From the NCBI RefSeq assembly GCF_029910655.1, contig NZ_CP123897.1, forward strand, positions 1,364,001-1,428,000: a DNA stretch of 64,000 nt. The letters run 5' to 3'. The notes under the pieces were generated by a model that saw nothing but the letters and a program-made list of their open reading frames with translations, did no database searches and had not been told where the DNA came from. Position numbers and translations under genes: made by a program. Numbering within the stretch: the stretch's first letter is position 1; every line of letters begins with the position of its first letter. The stretch is from Methylomonas sp. UP202 (GTDB taxonomy: Bacteria; Pseudomonadota; Gammaproteobacteria; Methylococcales; Methylomonadaceae). Positions 40,102 through 48,712 of this stretch are shown here, in pieces.

Positions 40102-41118
40102 GTGCATCACTCAAAAATCATGGTCTTGCTGGGCCTGTTGTTCACGCTCGATTCCGTCGATGCCTCGACGTTCGCGACGGCGACCGCCGGCGCCAGTTCG
40201 TCCGGCAACCAAGCCTGCGGTTTGGGCGAGGAGTGCAGCGAGGCGCACGCGGTGGGCGGGCCGTATGCCTCGGCCGATGCGTTGGCGTGGTCCGGGCCCG
40301 GCAGCGCGAGAGCGGTCGCGACCGCGACTTCGATCAATTTGGGCATGCAGACCGCGACAGCATCGGCCAATACCGTCGTCGACGGCGGCGCCGTCTTGGT
40401 CAGGGGCGGAGGCGGCATCGGCGACGTCGTGACGCTACGCGGCCGCTTGGTTATCGAGTCGGACTTGGACTACGGACTTTCCGGTATCGCCGGCACCGGC
40501 GGCAGCTGCTGTTCGATCAGTTCGATATTGGCGCTGAACGTCACGGTCGAGCGCAAGGACCCCGTGCATGGTTACGTCGGCGAGTCCGATTTCGAATTCG
40601 ACATTACCGATCAATTCGAGTCGGTGGCGCCGCCGATCGACCGGCCGTTTTCCAATACTCAATCGATTGCAATACTGGAAAACGGGAGCGGCGTGCTCAG
40701 CCCGCTCGCCGAGAGTGCGTATTTAAACGGCGATCCGATCAGTTTTGCCTTCCAGATGGGCTACGCGGACGAGTTTCGGGTGCGCTTGAATTTGGAGGTC
40801 AGCGTCAAGGCCGACGCCAGCACCAATCCGGGTTGCGTGATGTTCAATCCCGACGGCGGCTGCGTCGTGGATTCGACGCTCGACGACAATATTGCATGGA
40901 TTTCGCTGGATGCCGGTCACTCGCTGTATTGGGCCGGCTTGGAAGCCAGCGACGCAGTGGGAAATCCGGTGCAAATATTGTCGACTAGCGGTTTCGATCT
41001 TTCACAAAATTACTTCCCGCTGGTCAGCGTCCCGGTGCCGGCTTCGGTGTTTCTGTTCCCGAGCGGCCTAGCAGGGCTTTTAGCCCTGATCCGGCGCGAT
41101 AGGCTCGCGCGGCTGTAG
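40102..41118 (+). CDS. exported protein with VPxP-type CTERM sorting signal
   Basis: 338 residues from GTG 40102, with AAAAGGAGAT 5 bp upstream. A signal peptide (KIMVLLGLLFTLDSVDAS) leads an Ala/Ser/Thr/Gly-rich, beta-looking body with four cysteines. The end reads VPVPASVFLFPSGLAGLLAL followed by RRDR: a short motif, one membrane helix and a basic tail, the layout of VPEID/VPLPA/PEP-CTERM proteins that are sorted by an exosortase. It is probably a surface or extracellular matrix protein. No exosortase is in the window. Exact role unknown. Confidence 0.82.
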   Translation: MHHSKIMVLLGLLFTLDSVDASTFATATAGASSSGNQACGLGEECSEAHAVGGPYASADALAWSGPGSARAVATATSINLGMQTATASANTVVDGGAVLVRGGGGIGDVVTLRGRLVIESDLDYGLSGIAGTGGSCCSISSILALNVTVERKDPVHGYVGESDFEFDITDQFESVAPPIDRPFSNTQSIAILENGSGVLSPLAESAYLNGDPISFAFQMGYADEFRVRLNLEVSVKADASTNPGCVMFNPDGGCVVDSTLDDNIAWISLDAGHSLYWAGLEASDAVGNPVQILSTSGFDLSQNYFPLVSVPVPASVFLFPSGLAGLLALIRRDRLARL

Positions 41119-42118
41119 CTTGGAGCGAGGCACACGAACCTCAACGTTTACCGGTTTGACCGTTGCCTATGAATAACTGTTTTGTGGTCCCGTTGTTCCG
41201 CTGGGTTGGTGTCTGAACGCTAGGGGCTTCGTGCCTTACCCAACCTATGGCTTTGTCGGCATATTGGGGAGACGCCGGGCATTTTTTTCACAGGTTTCCC
41301 GATTAGCCTGATTTGCGCGGAGCGAAACCCTGGGGCGGTCGCTAAATTCCGTGGGCTACATAGCGCCTCATCGAAACTAAACTCTGGGTAGGGAATTCCG
41401 CTAGTCGTTAGCTCTATAGCGTTTGCGCTATTCCGTCTCAAGCCCTCCAATGTGCCAAGATCCCAGCAACTTAGGTGTGTTCGACAGTCAGCTATAGGGC
41501 GGAGTTTCCGGGATCAAGCTTGACAACCCTAGTATCTATGATAGTCTTCAGCCCGGTTTGGGTACATCTGCTGCAAAATACGAATAAATTGCTTTAAATC
41601 GTGAATAACTCTTCAATGATTAACTCTCGCTGCAATATTGTTTCAACATTGCGCCATGCTCGTTTTGTGTCGATGCGATAGCGGTAAATCGAAGAACAAC
41701 TGTGCCGAAGCTTGGTTCAGATAACACCCGGCGGAACTGGCAAAGAACTGATATTTTCCGTTCGAATAGTACAATACATAATCTTAAGGTTGAGATAATG
41801 GTATATCAAGAAGATGGAACGGTAGTGCCTTCATTAAATCATGCTTATTTGAATTTTCAGAACTCTAGTACGGTGGTTGGAGCGGGTGCTAGTGTTTATC
41901 TAAAAATAGATACTACCGGTTGGCGTTATGGTTATGTGCCTTAGAGTGGAAAACCTCCGCATGGATCAAGATGCCGTGGGATTGGTTGGCGTTAGGTAAA
42001 GACAGTAAGCCTCTTTTTGGCAATACTATATACCCGTCAATAAAGGCTCGCGACTCTAAAGAGTCCCGGCTGCATCGGCATTGGAAAATATTAACCTCAA
42101 TAGTAAGAATATCTACTT
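41119..42118. other. 1-kb AT-richer stretch without a convincing gene
   Basis: Only short frames occur. The best is 41702-41944 (plus strand, GTG start, 80 codons, reading EIMVYQEDGTVVPSLNHAYL), which has no RBS and no known match; it could be a gene remnant. A minus-strand frame at 41220-41450 also looks accidental. Composition differs from the GC-rich neighbours, suggesting acquired or decaying DNA. A small hairpin TAGCGTTTGCGCTA lies near 41420. Confidence 0.4.
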
Positions 42119-42895
42119 ATGACACCGCACGAAATCAAAGAACATGTTGACCGCTTAGCCCGCGACGCAAGTTGGCCGGATTGCCCGAACGGAGGATGGC
42201 AATATCCCTTTGATTTCGGCTTTGGCATCGAAGCGCCAACGTACACGCCAACCCAGCGCGAACTTCATCCTTGGCGCCGGGCGGTTACGCTTTCGGCATT
42301 GGATCGATATTTCGAAGGCCGCTACGATCGAATTTCGGTTCTCGATCTTGGCGCCGGGGAGTGTGCGTTTGCCGCCGGGCTCTGGGAGAAAGGCGTACGC
42401 GATATTACCTGCGTCGAAGCGCGCGATATTAATATCGACAAGGCTTTATTCGTGCAAAATGTATTAGGCTGCGAATTTAAGATAGTCAAGGAAGATGTCA
42501 ATAAGTTCTTGGAAAATGACGAGCGTACTTACGATCTCGTGCTGTTCATGGGCTTGTTATATCATCTGCAAGATCCTTTTAACGTGACGAGGAAAATAGC
42601 CGAAAAGACCAAGGAAATTAGCGTTATAGAGACCGTCTTGGCTTGTCCGTCCGAGGTTGTTTTTTCAAATAACTCGGATTATCGCCCGAAATCCGCTGCC
42701 TATTATATACGGATAGAAAATAAAGACGGTCCGACGGCCGGTTTGTCCGATATTGAGTTATGGCCTACTCAATCGGCGCTGGACTATACCTTATATAATG
42801 CCGGCTTCAAACGGCTTGAAGATATTGTTCCCGAAGACGCGAGCATCAATTTTTATTCGACCAAACAACGGACCTTATTATTAGCCCACAAATAA
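42119..42895 (+). CDS. SAM-dependent methyltransferase, substrate unknown
   Basis: 258 residues from ATG 42119. The class I fold is clear: motif I VLDLGAGECAFAAGL (74-88), an acidic second strand (CVEARD) and motif IV-like YDLVLFMGLLYHLQDPF, resembling DUF1698/CmoB-type enzymes. The N-terminal region, with PTQRELHPWRRAVTLSALD, is not assigned. The codon use is AT-richer than that of the flanking genes, matching the upstream stretch and suggesting recent gain. No neighbour indicates the substrate. The 42896-43095 gap carries only an inverted repeat GGATGAGG/CCTCATCC (43011-43050). Confidence 0.85.
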   Translation: MTPHEIKEHVDRLARDASWPDCPNGGWQYPFDFGFGIEAPTYTPTQRELHPWRRAVTLSALDRYFEGRYDRISVLDLGAGECAFAAGLWEKGVRDITCVEARDINIDKALFVQNVLGCEFKIVKEDVNKFLENDERTYDLVLFMGLLYHLQDPFNVTRKIAEKTKEISVIETVLACPSEVVFSNNSDYRPKSAAYYIRIENKDGPTAGLSDIELWPTQSALDYTLYNAGFKRLEDIVPEDASINFYSTKQRTLLLAHK

Positions 42896-43095
42896 TGCCG
42901 GATGAATTCGCCACATTCCAAAACGGTTAAATTCGCGAATGACGATGCCGTAGCCGGATTAGCTGATTTGTTAGCCGGCGTCCGGCCTAAACCCACTGAA
43001 ATGGAATCCGGGATGAGGTCGAAAAACCCGCATTTCGCTCTGCCTCATCCAGGTTTCATCGCCTCATTGAACTCAAGCTGCGGCTAATCTTCCGG

Positions 43096-43896
43096 CTAAA
43101 ACTCCCAAACCTCGACGTTCAGACTATCCGAGCCGCCGCCGGCCGATTCGCCGGGCGGGGAGATGGACCATTCCCACTGGGCCGCCAAGCTTGCCGTGGC
43201 CGGCAACCGAGCCAGCAAGGGCCGGTAGTCGTTGCCGGATAGGCGTTGGCCGGCGGCGTCGTAGGTCGTGTCGCAGACTTCGGTGATCAGACAACACGGT
43301 ACTTGCCAGGCAGTCAGCCAGTCCAAATGCACTTCGACCAAGCGCTGGCCGAAGGCTTCCAGGACGGCTTCGCCGATGCCGTGAGTCGCCAGCCAAGCGA
43401 TCGGCATCAGCGGCAATTGCATCAGGCAATTGACCGAGGCTACCCACGCCGGTTTGGCGGATAGTTCGGGGTGGTCGGGACGGGAAATCAGAACATCGGG
43501 CGGAATGCGGCGCCGTTCGGCTAACCATTCGACCGTGCCGGTCACATCCCAATAGCAACAACCGACGCGACCCGGCCAGCGCCGGGCCAAACGGCGAGTG
43601 GCTAGGCTGAACACAATGTCCAGCAACACCACCTGTTGAAATCGCGTCAGCAAATCCGCCAGCGGCAAGTCGCGGGCGATGCCGCCGCCGACGATCAACG
43701 CGGTTCCGCCGGTTTGTTCCAGACGACCGGCCGAGGCCAGCAACGCGGCGCGGGTGGCCTGAATATGCGGCTGCCAGGCCGCGCGGCAGCGCCGATGCCG
43801 GGTTTCCAGCGCGGCGGCCTCGCGGACGTATCCCAGGCGACGGGCGGCCGGACTGGCGGCTCGCGCTCCCAGATAGTGCCAGGCTTCCTCCAGCAT
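43096..43896 (-). CDS. unassigned protein of the carotenoid cluster, Rossmann-like
   Basis: 266 residues, last in the crtN-ald-crtN2 run, starting 11 bp after crtN2 ends. ALIVGGGIARDLPLADLL (66-83) followed by VVLLDIV (89-95) looks like motifs I and II of a SAM-binding fold, then CYWDVTGTVEWLA. No named family was recognised. Placement suggests a step in carotenoid tailoring (for example methylation or transfer onto the carboxylic acid made by Ald), or a regulator; this is inference. It converges on the methyltransferase gene at 42119. Confidence 0.75.
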   Translation of the reverse strand: MLEEAWHYLGARAASPAARRLGYVREAAALETRHRRCRAAWQPHIQATRAALLASAGRLEQTGGTALIVGGGIARDLPLADLLTRFQQVVLLDIVFSLATRRLARRWPGRVGCCYWDVTGTVEWLAERRRIPPDVLISRPDHPELSAKPAWVASVNCLMQLPLMPIAWLATHGIGEAVLEAFGQRLVEVHLDWLTAWQVPCCLITEVCDTTYDAAGQRLSGNDYRPLLARLPATASLAAQWEWSISPPGESAGGGSDSLNVEVWEF

Positions 43897-43907
43897 GGCC
43901 GGCGGGC

Positions 43908-45407
43908 TTATTGGCCGGCCAGGTCGGCGAGTATCTTGTCTCTGACCAATTGCCCCGACAAAGTCACCATCGGCATGCCGCCGCCGGGATTGACGCTGCC
44001 GCCGACGAAATACAGATTACGCAATTCGCCGCTACGTTGCGGGGCCTTGAAGCCCAGGTTCAGATTGCGGTCGGCCACCACGCCGTAGATCGAACCCCGG
44101 TTGGAATAGTAGCGGGCTTCGATGTCGGGCGGCGTCCAGTATTCCTCGCAGACGATGTGGCTGCGCAGGTCGGTCAAACCCATCCGTTCCAATTTGCTCA
44201 ACACCCGCTCGCGCAAGGCCCAATAATCGTCGGCGCTCAGCGGTTTTTCCGGATCGATGTGCGGGATATGCGGCAGAATCTTGATGATTTCGCAGTCGGC
44301 CGGTGCCTGGGCCGGATCGGTCTTGCACGGCGCCACCAGATAAATGGTCGGGTCTTCGGACAAGCGGTGACTTTTAAACACCGCATCGAAATGCTCGCGC
44401 GGGTGATCGGAATAAAAAAAGTTGTGATGCGCCAGTTGCGGATAAAGCCGGTCCACGCCCAGGTGCAGCACCAGGCCGGAGCAACTCGGTTGGAAGCGCT
44501 GGACTTTTTTCAGCGCCGGGGCCGGGCTGTTCAGCAGTTTTTCCAGGCACGGAATCACTTCCATGTTGGATACCACCAGATCGGCGGTCAGCCGTTCGCC
44601 GCTTTGCAGGCGGATGCCGGTGGCGCGGCCGGCTTGGTGCTCGATGGCGGCGACTTCGGCATTCGCCCGAATCGTTACGCCCAATTCCAGCGCCAGTTTT
44701 TCCAGGGCCTGAGCCATTCCGTACATGCCGCCCTTGACGTACCACAGACCGTATTGGTATTGGATGTAGGGCAGCAGATTCATCAAGGCCGGTGCGTCAT
44801 AGGGCGAGGAACCGACGTATTTGATGAAGTAATTCAGAATGTCGACCAGTTTCGGATCGGAGACGAAGCGGCGCACGCCTTGATCCATCGTGCGAAATAC
44901 GTCGAATTTCAAACTGCGCAGCGGACCGTAGAATTTCAACAAATCCCAAAAGCCGTCCAGGCCCTTGGCAAAGTAACCGGTTTCGGTTTCCCGGCCCAAT
45001 TCGCCGGCATAGGCCATGAAGCGTTGGAATTCGTCGTACACCTGGGGACCGAGCTTTTCCAGCTCGCGACGCTGGTTTTCCTGGTCCGCGCATAAATCGA
45101 CGACGGTGCCGTCCTCGAAAAAATTCCGCCAATGGGTTTCGACGGCCTCGATCGCCACGTAATCGGCCATGCGTTTGCCGACCCTGGTAAACAAGGCTTC
45201 GAAGATGTGCGGCATGGTCAGGATGGAGGGGCCCAAATCGAAGGTGAAACCGTCTTTTTCCAGAATGTTCAGCTTGCCGCCGACCTTGTCGTTTTTTTCG
45301 ACCAATTCGACTTGGAAGCCTTCGGAGGCCAGCGAAATCGCCGCCGACAGGCCGCCCAAGCCGGCGCCGATCACGACGACATTGCGGTGCTTAGTATATT
45401 GCTGCAT
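43908..45407 (-). CDS. crtN2: C30 carotenoid oxygenase (diapolycopene oxidase type)
   Basis: 499 residues, CrtN/CrtP family flavoprotein. FAD-binding VVVIGAGLGGLSAAISLA (10-27), FDLGPSILTMPHIFEALF near 60, and the C-terminal FVGGSVNPGGGMPMVTLSGQ. In Methylomonas the enzyme at this position in the cluster oxidises the terminal methyl groups of C30 diapolycopene to aldehydes. It begins 2 bp after ald ends. Call based on family and gene order; it differs clearly from the CrtN at 47071. Confidence 0.9.
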   Translation of the reverse strand: MQQYTKHRNVVVIGAGLGGLSAAISLASEGFQVELVEKNDKVGGKLNILEKDGFTFDLGPSILTMPHIFEALFTRVGKRMADYVAIEAVETHWRNFFEDGTVVDLCADQENQRRELEKLGPQVYDEFQRFMAYAGELGRETETGYFAKGLDGFWDLLKFYGPLRSLKFDVFRTMDQGVRRFVSDPKLVDILNYFIKYVGSSPYDAPALMNLLPYIQYQYGLWYVKGGMYGMAQALEKLALELGVTIRANAEVAAIEHQAGRATGIRLQSGERLTADLVVSNMEVIPCLEKLLNSPAPALKKVQRFQPSCSGLVLHLGVDRLYPQLAHHNFFYSDHPREHFDAVFKSHRLSEDPTIYLVAPCKTDPAQAPADCEIIKILPHIPHIDPEKPLSADDYWALRERVLSKLERMGLTDLRSHIVCEEYWTPPDIEARYYSNRGSIYGVVADRNLNLGFKAPQRSGELRNLYFVGGSVNPGGGMPMVTLSGQLVRDKILADLAGQ

Positions 45408-45409
45408 GG

Positions 45410-47011
45410 TTAGCCTCGTTTGCCTGTCAACAGTAATTTAAGATTGTGCCAGCGCTGGGTCAGGTCGAAAGCCGAATACTCCCGAAACGCCTGCAAGGCC
45501 GGCCAGTTGCGTTGGATGCGTTGCTTCAACGTGCCGGCGCCGTGCACGAAGTCGATATAACCTTTTAAGTTTTGATAGTGCTGTTCGGAATAGGGAAACC
45601 AGTTCGGTTCCTTGGGCAGGCGGCTGCGGCTGGTCAGCCCGGCCACCGGGTAGCTAAAGCTCAGCAAGCCCTCGGCGCCGTGATAACGGCCGAAGCCGCT
45701 GCGCTTGACGCCGCCGAACGGCAGGCCGGGATGGCCGATGTTTTTGATGACGTCGTTGACCGCCCAATTGCCGACGTGCAATTGCCCGGCCACCCGTTCT
45801 GCCTTGGCGATGTCGCTGCTCCAGATACTCGCGTTCAAGCCGAACTCGCCGGCATTGGCCGCCGCGACCGCGTCGGTTTCGCTGTCGAAAGCCTGGATAG
45901 GCAATAACGGGCCGAAGGTTTCCTCGCGCATCACCCGCATATCGGGTGTGACGTTCCACAACAGCGCCGGCGACAGGAAGCGGCCGTCGCGTTTTAGAGC
46001 GCCCGAGGCCTGGGCGCCTTGGGCCAACGCGTCGTCGTAATGGGCTTGCACGATGTCGATTTGCCGGTCCGAGGTCATGGCCCCCAAATCGGCGTCCGCG
46101 CCGGTGCCGACTTCCAGCTTGGCGACGCCGTCCAGCAACAAGGCCAGGAATCGGTCGTGGCACTCGCGTTGCACGTATAAGCGTTCGATCGACACGCACA
46201 CCTGGCCGCTGTTGCTGAACGCGCCGTACAACGCGGCGTTGGCGGCGCGCGGCAAATCGGCATCGGCGAACACGATCATCGCGTCCTTGCCGCCCAGTTC
46301 CAGCAGCACCGGGATCGGATGTTGGGCGGCGCGGCGCATCGCGGCGCGGCCGGACTGCAAGCCGCCGGTGAAGAACAGCAGGTCGGGGCCGGCGTCGATC
46401 AAGGCTTTGCCGACCGCGCCGCCGCCGATCGCCCATTGCAGCAGGCCTTCCGGCAAATCCAAGCCGGCGAATAGTTCGATGATCAGTTGGCCGACCGGCA
46501 GACTCAACTCGGACGGCTTGATGATCGCGGCATTACCGGCGATCAACGCGGTCAGTAGCGGTGCCACGGTCAGTTGCAGCGGATAATTCCACGGCGAAAT
46601 AATCGCGGCGACGCCGTAAGGGCGGCGTTGAATTTGCGCGGTGGCGCCCGGAAACGCGAACGGCGAGGTCGGCACCCCGCGGCCGGCCAGAGTCCCTGCG
46701 GCGTGTTTGCGGTAATAGGCCAGTAAATCCAACAACGGATAGATTTCGCCGAGCAGGGCTTCGGTGCGTACCTTGCCGGTGGTCAGACGCAGGCAATCGA
46801 CGATGGCGTCGCCGTCCGCCAGCAGCCGCTCGGTCAGCGGCGCCAGTCTCGCCAGCCGTTGTTCGACCGACAGGCTGGCCCAGGCCGCGCCGGCGGTGCG
46901 GGCGGCGGTCATTTGTTCGGCTAGCGCGGCAGTGGACGTGGTTTGGTATTCGCCCAACAGGCGGCCGTCCAGCGGTGAAACGGCGCGAATCGGCGTGGGT
47001 TCTATCGGCAT
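45410..47011 (-). CDS. ald: carotenoid aldehyde dehydrogenase
   Basis: 533 residues of the aldehyde dehydrogenase family: ISPWNYPLQL with Asn142, the general base Glu238 in LLELGGKDA, and the nucleophile Cys272 in NSGQVCVSIERLYV. The C-terminal extension with hydrophobic character suggests membrane association. In the Methylomonas cluster this enzyme oxidises diapolycopene dialdehyde to the carboxylic acid form. Lies between crtN and crtN2 on the same strand. Confidence 0.93.
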   Translation of the reverse strand: MPIEPTPIRAVSPLDGRLLGEYQTTSTAALAEQMTAARTAGAAWASLSVEQRLARLAPLTERLLADGDAIVDCLRLTTGKVRTEALLGEIYPLLDLLAYYRKHAAGTLAGRGVPTSPFAFPGATAQIQRRPYGVAAIISPWNYPLQLTVAPLLTALIAGNAAIIKPSELSLPVGQLIIELFAGLDLPEGLLQWAIGGGAVGKALIDAGPDLLFFTGGLQSGRAAMRRAAQHPIPVLLELGGKDAMIVFADADLPRAANAALYGAFSNSGQVCVSIERLYVQRECHDRFLALLLDGVAKLEVGTGADADLGAMTSDRQIDIVQAHYDDALAQGAQASGALKRDGRFLSPALLWNVTPDMRVMREETFGPLLPIQAFDSETDAVAAANAGEFGLNASIWSSDIAKAERVAGQLHVGNWAVNDVIKNIGHPGLPFGGVKRSGFGRYHGAEGLLSFSYPVAGLTSRSRLPKEPNWFPYSEQHYQNLKGYIDFVHGAGTLKQRIQRNWPALQAFREYSAFDLTQRWHNLKLLLTGKRG

Positions 47012-47070
47012 CGGCTGCTTGGATTCAGGGTCGGCAAGACGGTTGGACGGCGGCTGTCAACCGGCTAGGG

Positions 47071-48591
47071 TTAGTCTTTCAACCAACGGCTTTGATCGAT
47101 GTCACGGAAAGCCACGCCGTGTTTTTGCGAAATCAGCCGCGCCGAAATCCGCGCCGACTCGTAAATCGTCGGTAGGCCGCTGCCGGGATGGGTGCCGCCG
47201 CCGACCAGATAGCAGTTGTCCAGTTCCTCGAAGCGGTTGTGCGGCCGCCAGTACAGCATCTGGCCGAAGTGGTGGGCCAGGCTGAAGGTCGCGCCCTTGT
47301 AGACGTATTCGTCGCTTTCCCAACTGCCCGGCGTGATGATTTTTTCGCATTCGATATGCTCGCGCAGATCGGTCAAGCCCATGCGTTCGGCCAAGGTATC
47401 CAAGACTTGCTCGCGCACGGTTTGGCAATGTACCTGCCAATCCACGCCGCTATCGTTGTTCGGCATCGGCACCAGCACGTACAGCGCCGATTTGCCGGCC
47501 GGCGCCAGCGTGGCGTCGCTGGCGGACGCGTTTTGCACGTAGAACGAAAAATCCCGGCTCAGGGTTTTGTCGGCGAAGATATTGCGGATGTTGGTGCGAT
47601 AGTCCTTGGCGAAGGCGATGGTGTGGTGGGGCAGGTCGTAGACCTTGTCCAAACCCAGATACAGCATGTAGGTCGAGCACGAGTAATCGAGTTTTTTCAG
47701 TTTTTCCGGCGCGTACTTTTTCAGTTGGCCGGGTTGCAGCAAATGGCTCATCGCGTGGGCGAAATCGGCGTTGACGATCACTTCGTCGCCGCGAACCTCG
47801 TCGCCGTTGTCCAGCTTGACGCCGTTGACCGCGCCGTTTTCGACGATGAGCGATGCAACCCCGCTATTCAGGCGAATCTCGCCGCCGCATTCGCCGACGA
47901 CCTTAGCCATCGCCTCGGCGATTTGATTCAAACCGCCCTTGACGTGGTAGATGCCGTATTCGTGTTCCAGATAGGGCAGCATCGTGAACAAGGCCGGGCA
48001 TTCCCACGGCGACATGCCCAGATATTTGGATTGAAAGCAAAACGCCAGCCGCATTTTTTCCTGATTGAAGTAGCGCCCGAGATTGGCGAATACGCTTTTC
48101 GGATAGGCCAGCCAGGGCAGGGCCTTGATCAAATCCCAGGACAAGAACGAGGCCAGGTCGGAATAGTCGCGGGTGATGCAGGGATATAGGGCTTTAAAGC
48201 GTTTGCGTTCGTTGACGATGAAGTCGTCGTAGCCGGCGGTGCCTTCGTCGAATACCCGGTTCAGTTCGGCCCGCATGTTCTCGCGGTCGGAGTACACCGA
48301 AATTTCGCGGTCGGCGTATTGCAGCCGGTACATCGGCGCCAGCGGCAGGAATTCCAGGTAGTCCGCGCTTTGCCGGCCGCACAATTCGAACATTTCGTCC
48401 AACACGCCCTTCATCAGCAAAAACGTCGGTCCGGTGTCGAAGGTAAAGCCGTTCATCCGAATCGCCCGGTTGCGGCCCCCGACTTCCGGGTGTTTGTCGA
48501 ATATCGTAACCTTGAAACCGCGCTGGCCGAGCAGCATGCCGGCGCACAGGCCGCCCGGGCCGGCGCCGACGATGATGATGTGTTTGGGCAT
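47071..48591 (-). CDS. crtN: diapophytoene (dehydrosqualene) desaturase
   Basis: 506 residues: FAD-binding IIIVGAGPGGLCAGMLL at the N-terminus, DTGPTFLLMKGVLDEMF, KYLGMSPWECPALFTMLPYL, and the C-terminal YLVGGGTHPGSGLPTIYESA. CrtN introduces the conjugated double bonds into the C30 backbone. First gene of the cluster; the 59-bp gap to ald allows co-transcription. Its promoter must lie in 48592-48712, where nothing clear is visible. No crtM-type synthase is in the window. Confidence 0.93.
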   Translation of the reverse strand: MPKHIIIVGAGPGGLCAGMLLGQRGFKVTIFDKHPEVGGRNRAIRMNGFTFDTGPTFLLMKGVLDEMFELCGRQSADYLEFLPLAPMYRLQYADREISVYSDRENMRAELNRVFDEGTAGYDDFIVNERKRFKALYPCITRDYSDLASFLSWDLIKALPWLAYPKSVFANLGRYFNQEKMRLAFCFQSKYLGMSPWECPALFTMLPYLEHEYGIYHVKGGLNQIAEAMAKVVGECGGEIRLNSGVASLIVENGAVNGVKLDNGDEVRGDEVIVNADFAHAMSHLLQPGQLKKYAPEKLKKLDYSCSTYMLYLGLDKVYDLPHHTIAFAKDYRTNIRNIFADKTLSRDFSFYVQNASASDATLAPAGKSALYVLVPMPNNDSGVDWQVHCQTVREQVLDTLAERMGLTDLREHIECEKIITPGSWESDEYVYKGATFSLAHHFGQMLYWRPHNRFEELDNCYLVGGGTHPGSGLPTIYESARISARLISQKHGVAFRDIDQSRWLKD

Positions 48592-48712
48592 GAGTGACTG
48601 AGGGGGAGCGTTGAAAAAAGCCGGTAATGTAACAGTATTTTTCGGCTTTGACCCAAGCGATGATGTCGGCCGCCGTCGCCGCTGTTCGGCCGGTGATGCG
48701 CCGGCTGGTCCG

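Noticed and set aside
41220-41450. 76-codon minus-strand frame in the AT-richer gap
   Set aside because: No RBS or recognisable domain; likely chance or a decayed fragment.
42902-43087. 61-codon plus-strand frame after the methyltransferase gene
   Set aside because: No RBS, no recognisable protein features, and it contains an inverted repeat typical of intergenic DNA.
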